This document shows, piece by piece, positions 27,851-35,735 of a DNA stretch of 35,735 nt (positions are counted from its first letter, which is position 1; every line of letters begins with the position of its first letter). The position numbers and the translations under genes were made by a program. Origin of the DNA: Prevotellaceae bacterium (GTDB taxonomy: Bacteria > Bacteroidota > Bacteroidia > Bacteroidales > UBA932); contig JAIRRX010000015.1 in NCBI GenBank assembly GCA_031255755.1, positions 1 to 35,735 on the forward strand, written 5' to 3'. Below the pieces are notes generated by a model that was not told where the DNA came from, made no database searches, and worked only from the letters and a program-made list of their open reading frames with translations.

Positions 27851-28873
27851 ATGGACACATCGGTACTCGTAATCTATACAGGCGGAACAATAGGAATGAA
27901 ACGACACTCAACAACAGGAGCGCTTGTTCCATTTGATTTTAGCGAGATAGAAAAAGAAGTTCCGGAACTGAAAAAGTTCAAATACAAACTTGATACACAT
28001 TCATTTCAAAATCCTGTGGATTCTTCTGATATTAAGCCCGAATTTTGGGCAAATACGGCAAAAATTATAAAAGACAGTTATGATTTGTATGATGGATTTG
28101 TAATTTTACACGGAACTGATACAATGTCGTATTCGGCATCCGCATTGAGTTTTATGCTGGAAAATTTAAGTAAACCCGTAATTTTTACAGGTTCTCAATT
28201 ACCAATAGATTCATTGCGTACAGACGGAAAGGAAAATATTTTGTCGGCAATAGAAATTGCAGCATCTCAACACAATGGAAAGCCTGTGGTTCCCGAAGTA
28301 TGCATATTTTTTGAAGATAAACTGTTTAGAGGAAATCGGACAACAAAACACAGCGCCGAAAATTTTAATGCTTTCAGGTCGTATAATTATCCTGCGCTCG
28401 CAGAATCGGGTGTGGAAATTAAGTATAATTTATCTGCAATAGCAAAACCAAAATCAGGCAAAATATTAAAAATTCACACCGAAATGGATACTGCTGTTAT
28501 AGGATTAAAAATTTTTCCGGGAATAGATTGTGATTTTATTGATAATATATTGAATATAAAAGGATTAAAAGGAGTTATAATTGAAACATTCGGCTCCGGA
28601 AATACGCCTACAACCGAAAAATTTTTATCTAAATTCAGGACGGCAATTGATAAAGGTTTGATAGTACTAAACATTAGTCAATGTCAAGTAGGAAGCGTAG
28701 AGATGGAACGTTATGAAACAGGAATTTTATTCAAAAATACAGGCGTAATATGTGGAAAAGATATGACATTTGAAGCGGCAATAACAAAATTATCGTTTTT
28801 ATTAGCTAATAATAAGACGATTACAGAAGTTAAAGAGAACTTGCAAAAATCATTACGAGGAGAAATTTCTTAA
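27851..28873 (+). CDS. ansA: Type I (cytoplasmic-type) L-asparaginase
   Basis: 'VLVIYTGGTIGMKRHSTTGALVPFDF', 'GFVILHGTDTMSYSASALSFMLENLSKPVIFTGSQLPI'. Confidence 0.95.
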   Translation: MDTSVLVIYTGGTIGMKRHSTTGALVPFDFSEIEKEVPELKKFKYKLDTHSFQNPVDSSDIKPEFWANTAKIIKDSYDLYDGFVILHGTDTMSYSASALSFMLENLSKPVIFTGSQLPIDSLRTDGKENILSAIEIAASQHNGKPVVPEVCIFFEDKLFRGNRTTKHSAENFNAFRSYNYPALAESGVEIKYNLSAIAKPKSGKILKIHTEMDTAVIGLKIFPGIDCDFIDNILNIKGLKGVIIETFGSGNTPTTEKFLSKFRTAIDKGLIVLNISQCQVGSVEMERYETGILFKNTGVICGKDMTFEAAITKLSFLLANNKTITEVKENLQKSLRGEIS

Positions 28874-29009
28874 TATTTTGTTGTTATAATAATTTTTTTT
28901 TGTAATTTGGCAGCTTCAAATTGAACATAAAAATAGAAAAAGTAAATTTTAAAAATATTTGAACTTAATAAAAAATAAAAAAATTAAAAAAAATTAAATT
29001 TAAAGAGCC

Positions 29010-29723
29010 ATGAAAAAACTATTTATGTTTTTAGCAGCAACAGGAACGACCCTTGCTGCAAATTTAGCAATCGCAGAAGAAACAGTAGAAGCTACAGTTC
29101 CTTTGCATCAAACACTCAAGAAAAACTTTATTGATGGTGGTCCTCTGTTTATGACGCCGATTATTCTGTGTCTTATTCTTGGATTAGCATTTGTAATTGA
29201 AAGGATTATTTACCTGAACCTTGCAGATGTTAATACAAAAAAACTTGTTGATGATGTTGAAACAGCGCTGGCAAAAGGCGGCATTGAAGCAGCAAAAGAT
29301 TTGTGCCGCAATACACGCGGACCTGTTGCAAGTATTTTTTATCAAGGTCTTGACCGTGCAGGTGAAGGTGTTGAAATGGTAGAAAAAGCCGTTGTTAATT
29401 ATGGCGGAGTACAAATGGGTAAACTTGAAAGCAACCTTTCATGGATTGCGTTGTTTATTGCAATATCGCCTTCGTTAGGGTTCTTGGGAACAGTTATCGG
29501 CATGGTGGTGGCTTTCGACGCTATTGAAACTGCAGGACAGATTTCTCCGAGCGTTGTAGCATCAGGTATGAAAGTTGCTCTTATTACAACTGTTGCAGGT
29601 CTTATTGTAGCTATTGTTCTCCAACTTTTCTACAACTACATTCTTGCAAAAATTGATTCCATTGTTAATAAAATGGAAGATGCTTCAATTAGTCTTGTTG
29701 ATTTGGTTATAAAAAATAAATAA
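29010..29723 (+). CDS. exbB: MotA/TolQ/ExbB proton channel family protein
   Basis: 'PIILCLILGLAFVIERIIYLN', 'LSWIALFIAISPSLGFLGTVIGMVVAFDAIETAGQISPSVVASGMKVALITTVAGLIVAIVLQLFYNYI'. Confidence 0.95.
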   Translation: MKKLFMFLAATGTTLAANLAIAEETVEATVPLHQTLKKNFIDGGPLFMTPIILCLILGLAFVIERIIYLNLADVNTKKLVDDVETALAKGGIEAAKDLCRNTRGPVASIFYQGLDRAGEGVEMVEKAVVNYGGVQMGKLESNLSWIALFIAISPSLGFLGTVIGMVVAFDAIETAGQISPSVVASGMKVALITTVAGLIVAIVLQLFYNYILAKIDSIVNKMEDASISLVDLVIKNK

Positions 29724-29726
29724 ATC

Positions 29727-30179
29727 ATGTCGAGAAAAACATTAAACATAGTAACAATAATCCTGTTTATCGTTTCTATTATTGTGGGCATATTTACATT
29801 TGCCAATGCAACTGCAATACAAAACGGAGAATCGGGATTAGTAAATCCGTTGTTTTACTGGACAAGTTTATTACTCATTATTACAGTGATATTGGCATTA
29901 TTAATGCCGCTTCCTTCAATACTGAAAAATCCGAAAGCAATAAAACGAACACTGTTTATTATTGTGGGAATTGCCGTTGCTTTTGGGCTGGTTTATGTTT
30001 TATCCCAAGGTAAACCCGATGGGGAAGCAATAATGAGTACTTTGACTCCGATACAACAGAATGAATATACGGACAATTCCGTTATTGCAAATATGAACAT
30101 AATTGCAGTTGAAATTGCTTTGCTGCTCGCAGTTGTAGCAGTTTTGGCATCCGCAGTTAAAGGTTTTGTAAAGAAATAA
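29727..30179 (+). CDS. Four-TM membrane protein of unknown function in exbBD cluster
   Basis: Four hydrophobic segments; 3 nt after exbB and 22 nt before exbD. Confidence 0.8.
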   Translation: MSRKTLNIVTIILFIVSIIVGIFTFANATAIQNGESGLVNPLFYWTSLLLIITVILALLMPLPSILKNPKAIKRTLFIIVGIAVAFGLVYVLSQGKPDGEAIMSTLTPIQQNEYTDNSVIANMNIIAVEIALLLAVVAVLASAVKGFVKK

Positions 30180-30201
30180 TTTTTGTAAAAAGCAAACAGA
30201 T

Positions 30202-30786
30202 ATGGCAAGAAAAAAGAAAGAAATGCCCGAACTGAACGGAGCCGGTATGTCCGACATATCGTTTCTTTTGCTTTGCTTCTTTTTGATGACATCCAGCATG
30301 GATGAGAGTATGGGTATAAGCCGTCAGTTGCCGCCGATACCACCGGAAGACCAACAGATACAGATTGACATCAAGCAACACAATGTGTTGCAGGTATTGG
30401 TTGACGGGCAAGACAGACTCTCTGTAAACCAAAGGCAAATGGATATAAAGGATTTGAAGGATGCGACTAAGGAATTTATCCTGAACCCGACAAATGACCA
30501 GACAAAATCAAGCAAAAAGGAAGAAGATATACCGGGCGTAGGAAATGTTATGATATCGGAGGCAGTGATTTCGTTGCAAAATGTGCGCAGTACAAGTTAT
30601 GAAGTATATTTACAGGTACAAAACCAACTTACTGCGGCATATAACGAGTTGCGTAATGAAGAATCCGTAGCAAGATTCGGAAGAAAATTTGCTGACTTGG
30701 ATGAAATTCAACGCGAAGCAATTACAAAAATTTACAGGCAAAGAATATCGGAATCACCTCCGAAAGACACACGTAAAAAGAAATAG
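30202..30786 (+). CDS. exbD: ExbD/TolR-family biopolymer transport protein (1)
   Basis: 'MPELNGAGMSDISFLLLCFFLMTSSMDESMGISRQLPPIP': single TM with conserved Asp, downstream of exbB. Confidence 0.92.
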   Translation: MARKKKEMPELNGAGMSDISFLLLCFFLMTSSMDESMGISRQLPPIPPEDQQIQIDIKQHNVLQVLVDGQDRLSVNQRQMDIKDLKDATKEFILNPTNDQTKSSKKEEDIPGVGNVMISEAVISLQNVRSTSYEVYLQVQNQLTAAYNELRNEESVARFGRKFADLDEIQREAITKIYRQRISESPPKDTRKKK

Positions 30787-30797
30787 GAGATAATACA

Positions 30798-31262
30798 ATG
30801 GCAAAATTTACAGGAAAAAAAGGAAAAAAACTTGCAGGTTTTAGCACCGCTTCAATGGGCGATATTGTATTTATTCTGTTATTCTTTTTTATGGTAACTA
30901 CTACAATGCGCGAAACGGAAGTAAAAGTAAGAACCGATGTTCCAAAAGCATCGGAAGTTACCAAACTTGAACGTAAAGATCTTACCGTTTATATTAATAT
31001 AGGACCTCCTATTGCGTCCGAACAGGCAAGATACGGTACGGATGCGTGTATTCAGCTAAACGATTCGTTTAAAACAGTTGACGATATTCGTAACTTTATA
31101 GCATCATTCCGTGAAGGTTTGGCGGAAGCAGACCGTCCGTACATGACAACTGCCCTTAAAATAGACAAGGAAACAAGAATGGGCATAGTGTCTGATGTGA
31201 AAGAAGAATTGAGGCGATGTCAGGCGTTAAAAATTATGTACAATGCTATCAAAGCCGAATAA
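30798..31262 (+). CDS. exbD: ExbD/TolR-family biopolymer transport protein (2)
   Basis: 'FSTASMGDIVFILLFFFMVTTTMRETEVKVRTDVPKAS', 'LKIDKETRMGIVSDVKEELRRCQALKIMYNA'. Confidence 0.92.
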   Translation: MAKFTGKKGKKLAGFSTASMGDIVFILLFFFMVTTTMRETEVKVRTDVPKASEVTKLERKDLTVYINIGPPIASEQARYGTDACIQLNDSFKTVDDIRNFIASFREGLAEADRPYMTTALKIDKETRMGIVSDVKEELRRCQALKIMYNAIKAE

Positions 31263-31273
31263 TAATATCAAAT

Positions 31274-31312
31274 AAAGAAAAAGGGGTGCTTTTATGCACC
31301 TCTTTTCTTTTT
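31274..31312 (+). terminator. Intrinsic terminator after the exbBD cluster
   Basis: AAAGAAAAAGGGGTGC-TTTTAT-GCACCTCTTTTCTTT, imperfect stem with T-rich 3' side. Confidence 0.7.
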
Positions 31313-31329
31313 AATTTATAAAAATAAAA

Positions 31330-32538
31330 ATGAAAAAAATTTTATCCACAGTTTTATGCATTGTAGTGCTTTTCAGTGCATGTTCTGTACAAAACAGTAA
31401 AAAAGCCAAATACATTTTTCTTTTCGTAGGCGATGGAATGGGAATTGCTCACGTTACGCTTACGGAAGCATATTTGGCAGATAAAGCAGGAGAAATAGGA
31501 AGCGAATATTTATCGTTTTCAAAATTTCCATACACGGGATTTGTAACAACATATTCGGCAAGCCATTTTACAACATGTTCATCCGCATCGGGAACAGCAT
31601 TTTCAACAGGATATAAAACAAAAAATCACATGCTTGGAATAGCTCCGGATTCAATTACAAAATTAAAAAGCGTTACGTATAAACTTAAAGAAAACGGATT
31701 GAAAATAGGAGTAAGTTCAAACGCAGGAATAAATCATGCAACACCGGCTTCATTCTACGCAAGCAACATCAGCCGCACGGCTTATTATGACATAGGTCTT
31801 CAACTTTGGCAAAGCGGATTTGATTTCTTCGGAGGCGGAAGTTTTATACAGGATAAAGGTAAAACCAAAGACCTGCAATCATTGGAAGAAATAACAAAAA
31901 ATAATGGTTATACGGTTACGCGCGGAATAAAAGAAATAAGTGATGTTTCTGAAAACACAAGCATAGATAAAGTTGTCGCCTTTTTTAATGAAAGTGATGA
32001 TGTACAAAACTTATCGTATGCAATCAACAGGAAACCGGGTGAAGCCAAACTTTCGGACATTATAGAAGCCGAAATAAAATTCCTTAAAGCAAGAGAAAAT
32101 AAAGGATTTTTTATAATGGCAGAAGGAGGAATTATTGACTGGTGCGCACATGACAACGATGCGGCAGGAGTTGTTAAGGAAGTTATTGATTTGTCGGAAG
32201 CAGTGCAGATTGCCGTTGATTTTTACAATAAATATCCTGACGAAACGCTTATACTTGTTACTGCCGACCATGAAACAGGAGGTTTAATATTGAGAAACAG
32301 TAACGGTTATGCAAGTTTTGACGGACAAGCAGGCTCGGTAGGAACATTAGGAGAAAACGGCAAGGAAATTTGCGATTCGATAAACAAGGAAGCAGGAGTT
32401 CGTTTTGGCACAAAAGGACACACGGGAATCGTTGTACCGATGTATGCAATTGGAGCAGGAGCAGAATTATTTACAGGCAAATTCGATAATACAGACATTC
32501 CACGCAAAATAATGCAAGCAGCAGGATTTGAATTTTAA
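31330..32538 (+). CDS. Alkaline phosphatase (PhoA-type) lipoprotein
   Basis: Lipobox (VLFSACSVQ), 'IFLFVGDGMGIAHVTLTEAYL', 'CSSASGTAFSTGYKTKNHMLG' nucleophile Ser, 'LILVTADHETGGLIL'. Confidence 0.93.
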   Translation: MKKILSTVLCIVVLFSACSVQNSKKAKYIFLFVGDGMGIAHVTLTEAYLADKAGEIGSEYLSFSKFPYTGFVTTYSASHFTTCSSASGTAFSTGYKTKNHMLGIAPDSITKLKSVTYKLKENGLKIGVSSNAGINHATPASFYASNISRTAYYDIGLQLWQSGFDFFGGGSFIQDKGKTKDLQSLEEITKNNGYTVTRGIKEISDVSENTSIDKVVAFFNESDDVQNLSYAINRKPGEAKLSDIIEAEIKFLKARENKGFFIMAEGGIIDWCAHDNDAAGVVKEVIDLSEAVQIAVDFYNKYPDETLILVTADHETGGLILRNSNGYASFDGQAGSVGTLGENGKEICDSINKEAGVRFGTKGHTGIVVPMYAIGAGAELFTGKFDNTDIPRKIMQAAGFEF

Positions 32539-32560
32539 ATCGGTTGTTTTATCTAAATAT

Positions 32561-32597
32561 AAAAACGGTTGGCTTTGTTTTTGTCCATCCGTTTTTT
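32561..32597 (+). terminator. Probable intrinsic terminator after the alkaline phosphatase gene
   Basis: AAAAACGGTTGG-N12-CCATCCGTTTTTT, one stem mismatch. Confidence 0.6.
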
Positions 32598-32670
32598 GTT
32601 TTCTTTCTCTGTGTTAACTGATTTATTATTAACTTTGCAAATTATTTGTAAAACAAAATATTTAAATAAA

Positions 32671-34185
32671 ATGAACAAAAAAGTAGTATTAATTATCCTC
32701 GATGGATGGGGAATAGGAAAAAACGACTCAACAAACGCCATTTTCACACAGGGCGAACCATATATTGACCTGCTTAAAAAAAAATATAAAAATTCACAGC
32801 TTGCCGCCTGCGGAATTGATGTCGGATTGCCGGAAGGGCAAATGGGAAATTCGGAAGTCGGTCATTTGAATATTGGCGCAGGACGAATTGTTTATCAGGA
32901 TTTGGTAAAAATCAATCTGGCTTGCGCCGACAATTCTATAATGCGGAATACGGAAATAATAAATGCCTTTTCGTATGCGCAAAAAACAGGAAAATCAGTG
33001 CATTTTTTGGGTTTGGTCTCGGATGGCGGTGTTCACAGTTCGCTTGAACATCTGTTTAAACTTTGCGACATATCACAGGAATACAATATCAAAAATTCTT
33101 TTGTTCACTGCTTCATGGACGGCAGAGATACAGACCCGCACAGCGGTAAAAATTTTATTGTTGAACTTTTAAATCATACCAAAAATACAAATGTAAATAT
33201 TGCAAGCATCACCGGTCGCTACTATGCAATGGACAGAGATAAACGCTGGGAACGAATAAAGGAAGCATACAATCTGCTTGTAAACGGAAAAGGTAAAGAG
33301 TTTACCGATATGGAAGCAGCAATGCAGCAGTCGTATGATGATGGCATTACAGACGAGTTTGTGAAGCCGATAGTAAACACATGCGTTGACGGGCGCATCA
33401 AAGAAGGAGATGTTGTTATATTTTTCAATTTCCGCAATGACAGAGCCAAAGAGCTTACGTTTGTTCTTACTCAGCAAAATATGCCCGAATATGGAATGTC
33501 AACCATTAAAAATCTTCAATATTACTGCATGACGCCTTATGATGCATCATTCAAAGGTTTGCATGTTATATTCGACAAGGAAAATGTAACAAATACGCTT
33601 GCCGAATATTTCCGCTCAAAAAAAATCAAACAGTTACACATAGCCGAAACCGAAAAATATGCTCACGTAACATTCTTTTTCAACGGAGGACGTGAAATGC
33701 CTTTCGATGGCGAAGACCGTATTCTCATTAATTCGCCAAAAGTTGCAACCTACGACCTCAAACCTGAAATGAGTGCGTATGAAGTGAGAGATGCTTTGGT
33801 TGAACAAATCAAAGCCAACAAATACGAATTTATTGTCGTAAATTTTGCCAACGGCGATATGGTTGGACATACAGGCATTTACGAGGCAATTCAAAAAGCG
33901 GTTTTTGCTGTCGATAACTGCGTAAAAGATGTTGTTGAAACGGCAAAGCAAAATGATTATGAAATAATAATAATCGCCGACCACGGCAATGCAGACAATG
34001 CGGTAAACGCCGACGGCACGCCGAATACCGCACATTCGCTTAATCCTGTTCCGTTCATAGTTGTGAGCGACAGAATAACCGAAATAAAATCAGGAAGGCT
34101 TGCCGATGTTGCGCCATCTGTGCTTACGCTTATGGGGCTTGAAATCCCAAAGGAAATGAAAGGCGAAAGTTTGATAAAACTGTGA
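32671..34185 (+). CDS. gpmI: 2,3-bisphosphoglycerate-independent phosphoglycerate mutase
   Basis: '[24 protein letters not shown]', '[31 protein letters not shown]', '[14 protein letters not shown]', '[31 protein letters not shown]'. Start at internal ATG 32671; a TAACTTTG element lies at 32630-32637. Confidence 0.97.
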   Translation: MNKKVVLIILDGWGIGKNDSTNAIFTQGEPYIDLLKKKYKNSQLAACGIDVGLPEGQMGNSEVGHLNIGAGRIVYQDLVKINLACADNSIMRNTEIINAFSYAQKTGKSVHFLGLVSDGGVHSSLEHLFKLCDISQEYNIKNSFVHCFMDGRDTDPHSGKNFIVELLNHTKNTNVNIASITGRYYAMDRDKRWERIKEAYNLLVNGKGKEFTDMEAAMQQSYDDGITDEFVKPIVNTCVDGRIKEGDVVIFFNFRNDRAKELTFVLTQQNMPEYGMSTIKNLQYYCMTPYDASFKGLHVIFDKENVTNTLAEYFRSKKIKQLHIAETEKYAHVTFFFNGGREMPFDGEDRILINSPKVATYDLKPEMSAYEVRDALVEQIKANKYEFIVVNFANGDMVGHTGIYEAIQKAVFAVDNCVKDVVETAKQNDYEIIIIADHGNADNAVNADGTPNTAHSLNPVPFIVVSDRITEIKSGRLADVAPSVLTLMGLEIPKEMKGESLIKL

Positions 34186-34218
34186 TGAAAAAACATAAAT
34201 TGATAAATTCACAAAACT

Positions 34219-34806
34219 GTGATAATAGATATTGATGATAAATTGTTGAGTTCGGATTTGTTTACCGAATGTTTTTGTTGCGATTATGAAAGTTGTGGCG
34301 GAATTTGCTGTGTTTACGGCGACAGCGGAGCGCCTTTGGAAGAAAAGGAAACAGAAATTATCAAACAAAATATTGCTGAAATTTTACCCTATATGAAGCC
34401 CGAAGGAAGACAAACTGTTGAAAAAAACGGCGTTGGCGTGCTTGACGCAGATGGCGATCTGGTAACTCCGCTTATAAACGGAGAAGAATGTGCCTATTCG
34501 TTTTACGACGAAAATGCAAACTGTTTTTGCAGCATCGAACGCGCATATATAGACAAAAAAATAAATTTCAGAAAGCCCGTTTCGTGTCATTTGTATCCTG
34601 TGCGCGTCAAAAATGCCAACGGAACTGCCATGCTGAATTATGACAGATGGAGTATTTGTCAGTGCGCTCGCGATAAAGGCGAAAATGAAAAAATTTATGT
34701 TTATCAATTTTTGAAAGATGCTATAATAAGATGTTTCGGAAATGAATTTTACGCTAAACTTGAAAATATTGACAAATTAATTAAAACAACAAAAAATATT
34801 GAATAA
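34219..34806 (+). CDS. DUF3109-like Cys-rich protein (GTG start)
   Basis: 'FTECFCCDYESCGGICCVYGDSGAPLEEKETEIIKQN', 'ANCFCSIERAYIDKKINFRKPVSCHLYPVRV', 'WSICQCARDKGE': Cys motif set as in DUF3109. Confidence 0.85.
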   Translation: MIIDIDDKLLSSDLFTECFCCDYESCGGICCVYGDSGAPLEEKETEIIKQNIAEILPYMKPEGRQTVEKNGVGVLDADGDLVTPLINGEECAYSFYDENANCFCSIERAYIDKKINFRKPVSCHLYPVRVKNANGTAMLNYDRWSICQCARDKGENEKIYVYQFLKDAIIRCFGNEFYAKLENIDKLIKTTKNIE

Positions 34807-35427
34807 ATGAAACAGGAAAATAATTACAGTGAAGTCGATGCTGCTATTTTTGTTCACAGTTACATCTCTCCGCAAATGCAGCAAAAATATAATATTGAGC
34901 AAACAGAATATTTGCTTGATATGGTGTATGAATATTATGATACGATTGATGAAATTGAAGAGAATATCGGTGTTAATATTATGAAAATGACTTCCTTCAT
35001 TAATCAAAATATCGACATAAGCATTTGCAGCCCGATTAGACACAGAGAAACAGGAATGCTTTTGGACGCAGATAATGCATACATGGAAAGCATAGGAATA
35101 CATGAAGAAAATGATTTGACTGATGAAAATATGAGCATTGAAGAGGTCAGTAACGGCGTTTATGCATTACTGCCGCAAAAAATGAAAGACAGATATGAAA
35201 TCGATGATATTTTTACTGTCATTTGTGTAGAGTACGCTTATCTTATGGAAAGTGAATTTGAAGGTGAGATGTACGAATATATTCAGCAACACGCCGCCGA
35301 TAATGGCGTAAAAATATCAATTATCGACATACAAAACATTTTAAATGCCGAATTATATTTTTTAGATGGTTATGATCTTGAAGATGAAGACGAATATTTT
35401 AGTAACGACTTTAGCTTCCGCGAATAA
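34807..35427 (+). CDS. Acidic protein of unknown function
   Basis: 206-aa ORF starting immediately after the upstream stop codon; no family recognised. Confidence 0.8.
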   Translation: MKQENNYSEVDAAIFVHSYISPQMQQKYNIEQTEYLLDMVYEYYDTIDEIEENIGVNIMKMTSFINQNIDISICSPIRHRETGMLLDADNAYMESIGIHEENDLTDENMSIEEVSNGVYALLPQKMKDRYEIDDIFTVICVEYAYLMESEFEGEMYEYIQQHAADNGVKISIIDIQNILNAELYFLDGYDLEDEDEYFSNDFSFRE

Positions 35428-35473
35428 ATTTTAGGCGTCCCCAACGAAAAAGGGAAGTTCCCCAAAAACAAAC

Positions 35474-35696
35474 CGTCATTGCGAGGCGGAACAAAACAAC
35501 AGCCCGTCATTGCGAGGGCAAAGCCCGAAGCAACCCAAAGGCAGCACGTCATTGCGAACCGCGAAGCGGTGAAGCAACCCAAAGGCAGAACGTCATTGCG
35601 AACCGCGAAGCGGTGAAGCAACCGAAGCGCAGCGGAGTTCGGCGTTAGCCAATCCAGAAAACCGTCATTGCGAGGCGAAACGCCGAAGCAATGACG
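35474..35696. repeat. Array of CGTCATTGCGA palindromic repeat units (five copies)
   Basis: CGTCATTGCGA at 35474, 35505, 35547, 35591 and 35663; the four complete units carry a GC-rich inner hairpin and a GAAGCAA arm; array is GC-rich compared with the AT-rich surroundings. Confidence 0.9.
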
Positions 35697-35735
35697 CACT
35701 GCAACATTATAAATATTTTCCGCGTTGACAATGAT

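Noticed and set aside
33634-34035. 133-aa minus-strand ORF
   Set aside because: Antisense within gpmI, no recognisable domain.
31330-34185. Functional link between alkaline phosphatase and gpmI (both in the alkaline phosphatase superfamily)
   Set aside because: A terminator and a separate promoter-like element separate them; adjacency is probably coincidental.
35474-35696. CRISPR array
   Set aside because: Units contain internal covarying palindromes, intervals are uneven (31, 42, 44, 72 nt), spacers are similar rather than unique, and no cas genes are seen in the window.
35370-35699. 109-aa minus-strand ORF containing repeated 'RNDG/RFAMT' peptides
   Set aside because: It is a read-through of the CGTCATTGCGA repeat array; repetitive peptides reflect the DNA repeat, not a protein.

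Overview
This AT-rich window from a Bacteroidetes/Bacteroidales-type chromosome is mostly housekeeping and conserved accessory genes. The lineage call rests on a SusC/SusD pair, TAnnTTTG-type promoters and the lipoprotein/OMP repertoire. In order: a 3' SusC fragment plus SusD, mdh, rmlA/rmlC, a TlpA-like thioredoxin lipoprotein, a deoxynucleoside kinase, recO, a CBM9-like protein, lemA-htpX, rplU-rpmA, a YggS-family protein, yidC, purA with two tandem MFS paralogues, an ECF sigma factor with a membrane protein fused to a C-terminal OM beta-barrel, a secreted glutamine-amidotransferase-like lipoprotein, a META-domain lipoprotein, engB, an SPFH/unknown/Arc-RHH cluster, a type I asparaginase, an exbB-unknown-exbD-exbD cluster, an alkaline phosphatase lipoprotein, gpmI, a DUF3109-like protein, and an acidic protein of unknown function. 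The right edge carries a GC-rich palindromic repeat array. No tRNA, rRNA, CRISPR array, IS element or phage was recognised. The best leads are: (1) the sigma / dual-membrane anti-sigma-like pair at 21214-23122; (2) the repeat array at 35474-35696, where the inner hairpin stem changes compensatorily between copies; (3) the SPFH-unknown-Arc trio; (4) an unknown acidic protein with a possible internal duplication at 34807-35427. None of these is proven to be a new system from sequence alone.
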